DNA of 64,000 nt from Chitinophagales bacterium (GTDB lineage Bacteria > Bacteroidota > Bacteroidia > Chitinophagales > Saprospiraceae): positions 58,386 through 122,385 of the forward strand of contig JAKSDI010000114.1 in NCBI GenBank assembly GCA_022360175.1, given 5' to 3'. The position numbers and the translations under genes are program-made. The notes beneath the pieces were generated by a model. It did not search any database. It was not told where the DNA came from and worked only from the letters and a program-made list of their open reading frames with translations. Below, one piece after another: positions 42,782 through 51,542 of the stretch. The first letter of the stretch is position 1; each line of letters begins with the position of its first letter.

Positions 42782-43852
42782 ATGAGGCTTTTTACTAGCT
42801 TGTCTATTTTATTCCTGTTTGTTTTACTTAGTAGTTGTGCTACTAGCCGAAAGCTCACTAAACTTGAGCAGATAGTTCCAGAAGAAAAAGGCTTCTCATC
42901 TCAAAAGCTAGATAGTTTAGGCCTCTTCCTGGAAGAATCTGGTTCCTCTTCTTTAATATTATTGGTAGATGGTAAAATTATTTATCAATGGGGGAATACT
43001 CAAAAAAAGCATCTTGTACATTCCATCCGAAAAGCATTGCTTAATTCATTATATGGCATTTATATTGCCAATGGTACTATAGATACAAGTATGACCCTAG
43101 AACAACTGGGTATTGACGATATTACACCTTCTCTAAGCTCTGTCGAAAAAACAGCTACCATTGCAGATTTATTAAAATCAAGATCAGGAATATATCACCC
43201 CGCAGCCGCTGTATCTGATGCAATGCAGCGCAAAATGCCAGCTCGTGGAGCCCATCATCCAAATGAAGTATATTACTACAACAACTGGGATTTTAATGCG
43301 CTAGGTTATATACTTGAAAAACAAACAGGACAGTCTATTTACGATCTATTTTATCAACACATTGCTAAACCTCTAGGCATGTCTTATGCCAATCAATATA
43401 CCTCCATCTATATAGAGCAAGATACCTTAATGATTCCCAATACAGATGGCTTTTATCAATACGAATCAGATAAATCAAAATATCCAGCCTATCACTTCCG
43501 ATTATCAGCTGAAGATTTAGCACTGTATGGACAGCTATATCTCAACAAAGGGAAATGGAAGGGTAAACAAATTATTCCTGAAGAGTGGATCGATATATCT
43601 ACAAAAGCATATTCTACTACTTATAAACCAGCAGGCCTGGGCTATGGCATGCTTTGGAAGGTATTGATGAAAACAGATTTCAGAAGCTTCAAATCATTTT
43701 ATCACACTGGCTTGGGAATCCACATGCTTGCGGTATACCCTGCGACAGGAATGGTATTAGTGCATCGAGTAGATACTGAACATGAACATCATTTCACTGA
43801 AACAGAATTAAGGAAAGTAATATCACTGGTATGGGATACAAAGAAAAGTTAA
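42782..43852 (+). CDS. Lipoprotein serine hydrolase (beta-lactamase fold)
   Basis: From the ATG at 42782 (a TTG at 42731 would add 17 residues). A 356-residue lipoprotein (lipobox LLSSC) with penicillin-binding-like active site: SxxK in VHSIRKALLNSL and YxN in YYYNNWDFNALGYIL. The late FYHTGLGIH segment corresponds to the third motif (HTG). It resembles Bacteroidota class C-type serine hydrolases or esterases. Whether it hydrolyses beta-lactams cannot be read from the sequence. Confidence 0.88.
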   Translation: MRLFTSLSILFLFVLLSSCATSRKLTKLEQIVPEEKGFSSQKLDSLGLFLEESGSSSLILLVDGKIIYQWGNTQKKHLVHSIRKALLNSLYGIYIANGTIDTSMTLEQLGIDDITPSLSSVEKTATIADLLKSRSGIYHPAAAVSDAMQRKMPARGAHHPNEVYYYNNWDFNALGYILEKQTGQSIYDLFYQHIAKPLGMSYANQYTSIYIEQDTLMIPNTDGFYQYESDKSKYPAYHFRLSAEDLALYGQLYLNKGKWKGKQIIPEEWIDISTKAYSTTYKPAGLGYGMLWKVLMKTDFRSFKSFYHTGLGIHMLAVYPATGMVLVHRVDTEHEHHFTETELRKVISLVWDTKKS

Positions 43853-43869
43853 CTTTATAACAAAAACCA

Positions 43870-44319
43870 TTGGAATCAAGTATCAAATACGGTGTCGTTG
43901 GCTTCAGCAGAAATCAATTTGACAAGAATACTGCTCGTCAAATATTAGAAACATTATTTACTACTATAAAAGAAAAGTACCCTGATAAAGAAATTGAAAT
44001 TGTAAGTGGCTATACCAATTCTGGAGTTCCAAAAATTGCTTATGAATTAGCTGATTTATTTGGGTTTACAACTGTTGGATTCTCTGCGGAGCAAGCTCTG
44101 ACAGTAAAAAGCGGAGTATATCCTGTGCAAAAAGTTATTTTAAAAGGCAAAAAATTCGGAGATGAGTCAGAAGCTTTTGTAAAGTATATAGATAGATTAA
44201 TACGTATAGGAGGCGGACCTCAGAGTAGGAGAGAATGTATGTTGTTTAGAACATTGCATGCTAATAATAATTTGGATGCCCGATTAAAAGAATATGAGGT
44301 AGTATGGTATGACAATTAA
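43870..44319 (+). CDS. Small Rossmann-like (SLOG-like) protein
   Basis: The only workable start is a TTG at 43870, giving a 149-residue product. IKYGVVGFSRNQFDKNTARQ, IEIVSGYTNSGVPKIAYELA and GFTTVGFSAEQALT are alternating hydrophobic strands and helices of a Rossmann-like fold. The SGxTNSGVPxxA pattern recalls SLOG/LOG-type nucleotide-binding domains. I cannot confirm catalytic residues. It lies just upstream of the carotenoid genes with 85 bases of spacing, and no role in that pathway is known. Confidence 0.6.
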   Translation: MESSIKYGVVGFSRNQFDKNTARQILETLFTTIKEKYPDKEIEIVSGYTNSGVPKIAYELADLFGFTTVGFSAEQALTVKSGVYPVQKVILKGKKFGDESEAFVKYIDRLIRIGGGPQSRRECMLFRTLHANNNLDARLKEYEVVWYDN

Positions 44320-44404
44320 TTAATCTGTCTAACTAATCTAGTAAAAACTTTAAACAAAAATTACGACTTGCTGTTGAGTCACTGTTCACTAAACAAGATC
44401 AGCA

Positions 44405-45883
44405 TTGACAAAGCAAGTTGTTGTTATCGGTTCTGGATTCGCAGGCTTATCAGCCGCTACCTGTTTGGCAGATAAAGGCTATGAAGTAACAATACTGGAG
44501 AAAAATACAGTTGCCGGAGGTAGAGCTCGAAAATTTGAAACAGATGGCTTTGTATTTGATATGGGGCCTAGTTGGTATTGGATGCCTGATGTTTTTGAAC
44601 ACTATTTCAACCTTTTCGGTAAAAAGGCAGCCGACTATTATGATTTAGTTCGCCTCGACCCTTCTTATTCGGTTTATTTTGGTAAGGAAGATATTATGGA
44701 AGTACCTGCTCAAATGGGTGCACTCTATGATATGTTTGAACAATATGAGCCTGGAAGCAGCAAAAATCTGAAGAAGTTCCTCAAAGAAGCCCAGTATAAA
44801 TACGAAGTAGGCATTAAGGAATTTGTACACAAGCCGGGGCATTCCATTCTAGAATTTGCTGATATCAGAGTACTTAAAAGCTTGTTTCGGTTACAGATGT
44901 TTACGTCCATGTCGAAACATGTTCGTAAGCTTTTCAAAAATGAGCAGTTAATACAATTACTGGAATTTCCTGTGCTCTTCCTGGGAGCTACACCAGCAAA
45001 TACTCCTGCTTTATATAGCCTAATGAATTATGCTGATATGGCATTGGGTACCTGGTATCCTATGGGAGGGATGCATAAGATTATTGAAGGGATGGTCAGC
45101 CTGGCAGAGGAGAAAGGAGTACAAATAGCATTAAATCAGGAAGTAAAGCAAATCTATGTCCCCAATGGCCATGCCACAAGAGTGATCACTCAGGATAAAG
45201 GGTATCATGCCGACATCATTGTAGGCGGAGCAGATTATCATCATATTGAACAACAACTGCTTCAGCCAGAGCATCGCCGGTATAATGAGCAATATTGGGA
45301 TAAAAGAACAATGGCTCCTTCTTCGCTTCTTTTTTATCTAGGGGTTAATAAAAAGATTCCGGCTCTTCATCATCACAATCTTTTCTTTGACGCAGATTTT
45401 GATCAGCACGCTATAGAAATATATGATAATCCTCAATGGCCTTCTAAACCTCTCTTTTATGTTTGCGCTCCTTCAGTAACAGATCAGAGCGTAGCACCTG
45501 ATGGACACGAAAATCTATTTGTTCTTATTCCTTTAGCTCCCGGATTAGAGGACAATGAAAGTTTGCGCGAGAAATATTTTGATATTGTGCTCGACAGATT
45601 GGAAAACCATATGGGGGAAAATATACGTAATCATATAGTATATAAGCGATCCTTTGCTCATAAGGATTTTGAAAAAGACTATCATGCTTATAAAGGCAAT
45701 GCCTATGGCTTAGCTAATACCCTTTTTCAAACTGCTTTCCTCAAACCTAAAATAAGGAGTAAAAAGGTAAGCAATCTTTACTATACCGGCCAATTAACTA
45801 GCCCTGGGCCAGGAGTGCCACCATCGCTTATTTCGGGGCAGGTAGTAGCCAAAGAAATTTTTAAGCACATAAAACCTAATTGA
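44405..45883 (+). CDS. crtI: Phytoene desaturase CrtI
   Basis: A 492-residue FAD enzyme. The dinucleotide motif VVVIGSGFAGLSAATCLADK starts the protein right after a TTG start at 44405. Later signatures are GGRARKFETDGFVFDMGPSW and the C-terminal TGQLTSPGPGVPPSLISGQV, the CrtI-type FAD closing motif. It introduces double bonds into phytoene to give lycopene or a related product. No ATG lies close upstream in this frame. It overlaps no gene and is followed by crtB after 3 bases. Confidence 0.93.
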   Translation: MTKQVVVIGSGFAGLSAATCLADKGYEVTILEKNTVAGGRARKFETDGFVFDMGPSWYWMPDVFEHYFNLFGKKAADYYDLVRLDPSYSVYFGKEDIMEVPAQMGALYDMFEQYEPGSSKNLKKFLKEAQYKYEVGIKEFVHKPGHSILEFADIRVLKSLFRLQMFTSMSKHVRKLFKNEQLIQLLEFPVLFLGATPANTPALYSLMNYADMALGTWYPMGGMHKIIEGMVSLAEEKGVQIALNQEVKQIYVPNGHATRVITQDKGYHADIIVGGADYHHIEQQLLQPEHRRYNEQYWDKRTMAPSSLLFYLGVNKKIPALHHHNLFFDADFDQHAIEIYDNPQWPSKPLFYVCAPSVTDQSVAPDGHENLFVLIPLAPGLEDNESLREKYFDIVLDRLENHMGENIRNHIVYKRSFAHKDFEKDYHAYKGNAYGLANTLFQTAFLKPKIRSKKVSNLYYTGQLTSPGPGVPPSLISGQVVAKEIFKHIKPN

Positions 45884-45886
45884 CCT

Positions 45887-46723
45887 ATGATGCAGCTATT
45901 CAATGATGTCTGTTTTGAGTGTAGTAAGTTGATTACTAATCGTTATAGTACATCCTTTTCGATGGGTATTAAAGTATTTGATAAGCGCTTTCGAGATCCT
46001 ATCTATGCGGTGTATGGTTTTGTTCGCTTTGCTGATGAAATTGTAGATACTTTCCATGATGCTCCAAAGGCAACATTATTGAAACGCTTCCGCGAAGATG
46101 CTTATAGAGCTATTGAAGAAAAAATAAGTATGAACCCTGTTCTTCACGCTTTCCAGCAAACGGTTCATCAATATGGCATTGAAAACGAGCTAATAGATGC
46201 CTTTATGGATAGCATGGAGATGGATCTTCATTTTGATCGCTATGAAGATAAACTTTACAAAAAATATATTTATGGCTCTGCTGAAGTAGTAGGTTTAATG
46301 TGCCTAAGAGTTTTCTGTGAAGGGAATGAAGAACTTTATCAAAGATTAAAGGCATCTGCTTGTAGCCTGGGTGCTGCATTTCAAAAAATTAACTTCCTCC
46401 GTGATATGAAAAGTGATTTTGATGAAAGAGGCAGAGTTTATTTTCCCGGTGTTGATTTCACTCAATTTACCAATGAAGACAAGTTGCAAATAGAGGCAGA
46501 TATCAAAAAAGATTTTGATGATGCATATCTAGGTATTGTTCAATTGCCTAATGGTGCACGATTTGGTGTATATCTGGCATATATCTATTATACAAAGCTA
46601 TTCCAAAAAATCAAAAATGCACCTGCTACTCGTGTCACGCAAGAACGCATCCGAGTGCCTAATCGTAGAAAAGTAGCTTTATTATTTAGCTCTGCTTTAC
46701 GCAATAGTCTGAATTTGCTTTGA
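45887..46723 (+). CDS. crtB: Phytoene synthase CrtB
   Basis: The 278 residues carry the two Asp-rich motifs of squalene/phytoene synthases: FVRFADEIVDTFHD and a second LRDMKSDFDERGRVYFP. FQKINFLRDM is typical. The enzyme joins two geranylgeranyl diphosphates to phytoene. The start ATG is doubled (ATGATG). Its stop overlaps the TTG start of the lycopene cyclase gene (TTGA), which implies translational coupling. Confidence 0.94.
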   Translation: MMQLFNDVCFECSKLITNRYSTSFSMGIKVFDKRFRDPIYAVYGFVRFADEIVDTFHDAPKATLLKRFREDAYRAIEEKISMNPVLHAFQQTVHQYGIENELIDAFMDSMEMDLHFDRYEDKLYKKYIYGSAEVVGLMCLRVFCEGNEELYQRLKASACSLGAAFQKINFLRDMKSDFDERGRVYFPGVDFTQFTNEDKLQIEADIKKDFDDAYLGIVQLPNGARFGVYLAYIYYTKLFQKIKNAPATRVTQERIRVPNRRKVALLFSSALRNSLNLL

Positions 46724-47547
46724 AGTTGATTAAACAGCCTTCTATTACACTAAAAATCATTGTTTCTTTTTTGCTGCTTCTAGTAGTAGGTATACAATGG
46801 TTGACGGATACGGTTTTACCCGAAAACTTGCTGATAGAAGTACCTAAGGTAAGTCAGTTTGATTGGTTAGAAACACATTGGGCCTATTTTTATCTTCACC
46901 TTTTTACCTTTTTGCCTGTATTCGCACTTTCTTTTGATAAAAACGTGCATTACAACAAGAAGTGGAAAGCGCTGTTACCTGCTATTCTCATCGTAGGTTT
47001 ATTATTCATTGGTTGGGATGTATTTTTTACTATCCAGCAAGTATGGGGATTCAACGAGAAATACTTTTTGGGAGTACATCTGCTTCATTTACCTATAGAG
47101 GAATGGTTGTTTTTTTTCACCGTTCCCTTTGCGTGCGTCTTTATTTACGAATGCCTTAATTTTTATATAAAAAAAGACCTGCTTGCTCCTATAGAACGCC
47201 CCCTTACCATTGCTATGATTTTACTTTTCTTGATTATTGGTATGCTTTATTGGGGCCATCTTTATACTAGTACTACCTTTTTACTCACTGGCGGTTTTCT
47301 GCTCTATCATTTCCTATTTGTAGATGGAAGTTATCGCAGTCGTTTTTACCTTTCTTATTTAGTTGCCCTTATCCCATTTTTAATTGTAAATGGCGTACTC
47401 ACCGGAGGCTATACCCAACAGCCCATAGTTTTATACAACCCAAAGGAATATCTCGGTATTCGCATCACTTCCGTACCATTAGACGATGCTGTATATGGCT
47501 TTTTGCTGATATTTGGGGTAGTGACTTTGTTTGAGAAGTGGAAATAA
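46720..47547 (+). CDS. Lycopene cyclase, CrtYcd fusion type
   Basis: A 275-residue membrane protein with two lycopene-cyclase-domain repeats, each of about three helices. The active motifs are PIEEWLFFF and PLDDAVYGF, the Pro-x-E/D-E/D pair of CrtYc/CrtYd-type heterodimeric or fused cyclases. It closes one or both ends of lycopene to give a beta-ring. The start is a TTG at 46720, with the preceding crtB stop inside it. No later pathway enzyme (CrtZ, CrtO) is seen downstream. Confidence 0.9.
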   Translation: MKLIKQPSITLKIIVSFLLLLVVGIQWLTDTVLPENLLIEVPKVSQFDWLETHWAYFYLHLFTFLPVFALSFDKNVHYNKKWKALLPAILIVGLLFIGWDVFFTIQQVWGFNEKYFLGVHLLHLPIEEWLFFFTVPFACVFIYECLNFYIKKDLLAPIERPLTIAMILLFLIIGMLYWGHLYTSTTFLLTGGFLLYHFLFVDGSYRSRFYLSYLVALIPFLIVNGVLTGGYTQQPIVLYNPKEYLGIRITSVPLDDAVYGFLLIFGVVTLFEKWK

Positions 47548-47590
47548 AAGTTATAGTGTCACATCATCTTCAATAAGGAAAAACTTGCAA

Positions 47591-47613
47591 AAATTATCAA
47601 AAATTGATAATTT
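47591..47613. promoter_or_regulatory. Candidate operator of the GNAT/Xre pair
   Basis: AAATTATCAA-AAA-TTGATAATTT is a perfect 10-base inverted repeat with a 3-base centre. It lies 31 bases before the start of the GNAT-like gene at 47645. Its spacing suits an Xre-type repressor dimer, such as the antitoxin-like protein at 48138. Confidence 0.55.
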
Positions 47614-47644
47614 CATACTAGACGGTGTAAAACTATAATGTTAG

Positions 47645-48127
47645 ATGAAAGCTCTCTTACTAGATAAGGATAATACTATAGATGCGATTATTGGTGAAGC
47701 TACTAATAAAGATATGCCATTAAAAAAGAATGGATGGCAATTTACATGGAAAAGCTTGTTTAGAACTAAAGGTGCTCTTTTTTATAAGTTAACAACTATT
47801 GAATACCCTACAGTTATTGAAGGAGTTATAATGTTAACATTGATAAACGAAGAAATTCTTTATATGAACTGTATTGAAGTAGCTCCTCACAATTATGGTT
47901 CTATAGGAAAATATAAAAATGTTGCAGGTGCACTCTTGGCTTATGGATGCTACAAAAGCTTTGAGTTAGGTAAAAATCACTATTTAGGGTTTTTATCTTT
48001 TGACAGTAAGACCCAATTGATTAAACTTTATCAAAAAAAGTATGGTGCCACTATTGCAGCTGGACATAAAATGTTTTTCACCCCTCAAGCAGGAAAAAAA
48101 CTCATGAAGAAATACTTATTGATTTAA
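47645..48127 (+). CDS. GNAT-like protein, candidate toxin
   Basis: A 160-residue single-domain protein. The core MLTLINEEILYMNCIEVAPH, then AGALLAYGCYKSFELGKNHY and FLSFDSKTQLIKLYQKKYGA has the strand-turn-helix order of a GNAT acetyltransferase (strand 4, P-loop region, helix 3, strand 5, Y near the C-terminal strand). The canonical Q/RxxGxG/A motif is modified. Its partner is the Xre gene 10 bases behind. GNAT toxins paired with HTH antitoxins are known (for example TacT/TacA, AtaT/AtaR), but this arrangement with a HigA-like antitoxin differs. The role as toxin is inference. Confidence 0.6.
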   Translation: MKALLLDKDNTIDAIIGEATNKDMPLKKNGWQFTWKSLFRTKGALFYKLTTIEYPTVIEGVIMLTLINEEILYMNCIEVAPHNYGSIGKYKNVAGALLAYGCYKSFELGKNHYLGFLSFDSKTQLIKLYQKKYGATIAAGHKMFFTPQAGKKLMKKYLLI

Positions 48128-48137
48128 TTTAAAAAAG

Positions 48138-48590
48138 ATGGAGAACAAAAAAATAATTAATGCCGGCGGAGTTAATGGGCTTGGTGAAAACTCCGTAAAT
48201 ACCAATGCTAAAGATTTTAAAAAGCTGTTATCCACCATAAAAGAAATTTCTTCCAATCAAAGTAAGGAAGAAAGAATAGATAATGAATTTCTGTCTATAA
48301 GATTTCAAATAGAATCTTATTTAACTTCCACAACGAATGAAATAATTCTAGCAGGTGAATTTATTGAAAAGTACTTAGCTGTAATTAAAATAAAGAAAAA
48401 AGACTTCGCAAAGTACATTAACTACGAGGAAACTAACCTGAGTGCTTTATTAAAAGGTAGAAGGAAAATAAATCTTGATATAGCTTTGAAATTAGGTAAA
48501 ATATTTAAAATCAATCCTGAAGTATGGCTTCATATTGAAAGTAAAAATGACCTGATTAAACAATCAAAAAAAAATGAAAGAGGATTATGA
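48138..48590 (+). CDS. HigA-like Xre antitoxin/regulator
   Basis: A 150-residue protein. Residues 75-135 are an Xre/HigA-type helix-turn-helix: IIGLAGEFIEKYLAVIKIKKKD-like context, then YINYEETNLSALLKGRRKIN and LDIALKLGKIFKINPEVWLH. The N-terminal 60 residues are Asn-rich and helical, and may neutralise the partner. The gene follows the GNAT-like gene by 10 bases. The preceding palindrome at 47591 is a likely binding site. It is convergent with polA. Confidence 0.75.
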   Translation: MENKKIINAGGVNGLGENSVNTNAKDFKKLLSTIKEISSNQSKEERIDNEFLSIRFQIESYLTSTTNEIILAGEFIEKYLAVIKIKKKDFAKYINYEETNLSALLKGRRKINLDIALKLGKIFKINPEVWLHIESKNDLIKQSKKNERGL

Positions 48591-48636
48591 CAAGTATAGC
48601 TTACAAGATCTCCTTAGAAAGGCAGGATAATTCCAC

Positions 48637-51435
48637 CTAATGCGCCTCCCGCCAATTTTCACCAATTCCCATTTCCACTACTAGTGGCACTTGTAATGAT
48701 GGCATTGCATTTTTCATTTCCTCTTCTATGATTGGCTTGATGGTTTCCAGTTCATCTTTATGCGCATCAAATACCAATTCATCATGTACCTGAAGAATCA
48801 TCTTGGACTTGAATTGCTTTTCCTGGAAAATGCGGTTGATATTGATCATGGCGATTTTGATCAAGTCAGCAGCACTTCCTTGCACAGGCGTATTGATGGC
48901 GTTGCGCTCGGCATGACTGCGAATCACTCCATTACGAGAATCAATATCACGGAGGTAACGACGACGCCCCATCAAGGTTTTCACATATCCATTTTCTCTT
49001 GCCTCTGCAACTGCTCTATCCATATACCCTTTCAGGCCAGGATAACGGCTGAAGTATTGTTCTATCAGTTCCTTAGCTTCAGAACGTTTAATGTCCAATT
49101 GCTGAGAAAGATTGGTAGCTCCTGCACCATATACGATAGAGAAGTTGACCGTCTTAGCCCGGTATCGCTGCTCTTTAGTAACCTCTTCATAAGGTACTTC
49201 AAAAACACGAGCTGCTGTAGCACGGTGAATATCCTTGCCCAATTGAAAAGCTTCCATCATCGCTTCATCTCCACTGATTTCTGCGATCAAACGTAGCTCC
49301 ACCTGAGAGTAATCAGCTGCTAGTAGCACATGGTTTTCATCTCTAGGCACAAATGCTTCCCGCACTTTTGCTCCTTCCTGTGTGCGAATAGGAATATTCT
49401 GAAGGTTTGGATTATTAGAACTCAAACGCCCAGTTGCGGCAAGTGCCTGATTAAAAGAACTATGAATCCGGCCAGTACGAGGATTAATCATCCTGGGCAA
49501 AGCATCTACATAGGTAGATTTTAGTTTTGTTAAACCGCGATGAGAAAGGATATCATTGACAATTGGAAAATCCTTAGCCAATTCAGATAGCTTTTCTTCA
49601 TTGGTAGAGTACTGGCCAGATTTAGTTTTACGCCAGCGATAGGGGAGGCCTAACTTATCAAATAATACTTCACCTACCTGCTTGGGAGAAGCAATATTAA
49701 AACGAACTTCTGCCTGATCATAAATACTCTTTTCCAATGCTGCAATCTGCAATTCTAACTCTTTAGAATACTCATTGAGATAGTCAGCATCAAGGCGTAT
49801 ACCTTCATACTCCAGATTAACCAAGGCTTTAACCAATGGTTCTTCAATCTCATTATACAGTGGCTCCAGGCCTTCTTCATTCAACCACGGCGCAAGATGT
49901 TCTTTTAGTTGCAAGGTGATATCAGCATCTTCTGCAGCATAATCTTTCACCTTTTCAGGCTCCACATCACGCATACTAAGCTGGTTTTTTCCTTTTTTGC
50001 CAATAAGCGTTGTAATAGATACTGGCTGATATTTTAGATAGGTTTCAGCCATATAATCCATATTATGCCTCAACTCAGGTTCTAGTAAATAGTGGGCAAT
50101 CATCGTATCAAAATAATGCCCTTTTACTTCTACATCGTACCAGCGTAATACCAAGGCATCATATTTAATATTTTGCCCTATCTTTTGGATAGATTCATTT
50201 TCAAATAGCTCCTTGAATTCCTGCACAATCTGTCGGGCTTCTGCTTCATCAGCCGGTACAGGCACATAATATGCTTCACTCGCCTTATAGGCAAATGACA
50301 TACCTACCATTTCTGCCTGGGTCGCATCAATACTCGTTGTTTCGGTATCAAAACAAATACTTTTTTGCTGTAGCAAATCCTTTACAAGTTCGCTGCGCTT
50401 TTCTGGTGTATCTACCAGATGATAAGTATGCTCTGTATTAGCAATATTCTTGTCTGCTATCGAATGTGCAGGAGGTGCTTTTGCGTTTGTAGCAGGAGCT
50501 TTACCTTCCTCGCTTCCAAAAAGGCTTCCTTGTTGCCCTTGTTGGGAAGTTTCTTCTTCCACACCTAAAATTTGACGAGCTAATGTGCGAAACTCCAGTT
50601 CCTTAAATAACTCAGCCAGGCTTTCTTTGTCAGGGCTTTCTATAATATACTGATCTGCATCAAATTTTACAGGTACTTCTATATCTATGGTAGCTAGTTT
50701 TTTGGAAAGGATAGCTATTTCTTTGTTGTTTTCTACTTTCTCTTTTTGCTTACCTTTTAGCTGATCTGTATTTTCCAGCAGTCCTTCTACTGAGCCAAAC
50801 TTATCCAGCAATTTAGCAGCTGTTTTTACGCCAATGCCGGGTACACCAGGAATATTATCTACTGCATCTCCCTGCAAGGCCAGCATATCTATTACCTGCT
50901 CTACATTTTGTATTCCCCACTTTTCACACACTTCTTTTGCCCCCATAATTTCAATACCATTGCCTTGTCGAGAAGGACGGTAGAGGAATATCTTTTCAGA
51001 AACCAACTGTCCAAAGTCTTTATCCGGGGTTACCATATACACATCATAACCTTCTTTTTCAGCTTGCTTAGCCAAAGTACCAATCACATCATCGGCTTCA
51101 TAACCTTGCAACGTAACTACCGGTATTTTAAACGCCTTTATAATAGCTTGAATAAAAGGAAAAGCTATAGTAATGTCCTCCGGTTGAGCTTCTCGGTTGG
51201 CCTTATACTCAGGATACATTTCATGTCTGAAAGTAGGCCCCGACAGATCAAATGCTACGGCTATATGAGTAGGATGCTGAGATGACATTAAATCCCAAAG
51301 TGTGCGAGTAAATCCTGCTACAGCAGAAGTATTGATTCCTTTTGAATTGATCAACGGACGATTAATAAAAGCAAAATGAGCGCGGTATACCAAGGCATGG
51401 CCATCCAGTAAAAAAAGGCGTTTGTCTTCGGACAT
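48637..51435 (-). CDS. polA: DNA polymerase I
   Basis: A 932-residue polymerase with all three activities. The 5'-3' flap nuclease domain fills the first 290 residues (DGHALVYRAHFAF start). The 3'-5' proofreading domain keeps its acidic residues in SICFDTETTSIDATQ, IGQNIKYDALVL and DYAAEDADITLQL. The Klenow part has LLAADYSQVELRLIAEISGD (motif A) and LQVHDELVFD (motif C). It fills gaps in repair and Okazaki processing. The gene stands alone. Confidence 0.97.
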   Translation of the reverse strand: MSEDKRLFLLDGHALVYRAHFAFINRPLINSKGINTSAVAGFTRTLWDLMSSQHPTHIAVAFDLSGPTFRHEMYPEYKANREAQPEDITIAFPFIQAIIKAFKIPVVTLQGYEADDVIGTLAKQAEKEGYDVYMVTPDKDFGQLVSEKIFLYRPSRQGNGIEIMGAKEVCEKWGIQNVEQVIDMLALQGDAVDNIPGVPGIGVKTAAKLLDKFGSVEGLLENTDQLKGKQKEKVENNKEIAILSKKLATIDIEVPVKFDADQYIIESPDKESLAELFKELEFRTLARQILGVEEETSQQGQQGSLFGSEEGKAPATNAKAPPAHSIADKNIANTEHTYHLVDTPEKRSELVKDLLQQKSICFDTETTSIDATQAEMVGMSFAYKASEAYYVPVPADEAEARQIVQEFKELFENESIQKIGQNIKYDALVLRWYDVEVKGHYFDTMIAHYLLEPELRHNMDYMAETYLKYQPVSITTLIGKKGKNQLSMRDVEPEKVKDYAAEDADITLQLKEHLAPWLNEEGLEPLYNEIEEPLVKALVNLEYEGIRLDADYLNEYSKELELQIAALEKSIYDQAEVRFNIASPKQVGEVLFDKLGLPYRWRKTKSGQYSTNEEKLSELAKDFPIVNDILSHRGLTKLKSTYVDALPRMINPRTGRIHSSFNQALAATGRLSSNNPNLQNIPIRTQEGAKVREAFVPRDENHVLLAADYSQVELRLIAEISGDEAMMEAFQLGKDIHRATAARVFEVPYEEVTKEQRYRAKTVNFSIVYGAGATNLSQQLDIKRSEAKELIEQYFSRYPGLKGYMDRAVAEARENGYVKTLMGRRRYLRDIDSRNGVIRSHAERNAINTPVQGSAADLIKIAMININRIFQEKQFKSKMILQVHDELVFDAHKDELETIKPIIEEEMKNAMPSLQVPLVVEMGIGENWREAH

Positions 51436-51542
51436 AATATTTTTATATTTTCAATCTCTTCAGTACACTATCTATTCAGTTCAAAGTTAGTTATCTTATC
51501 AAAAAGTTGCTTAAAAACTACTCACAATACCAAAAGTATTTT

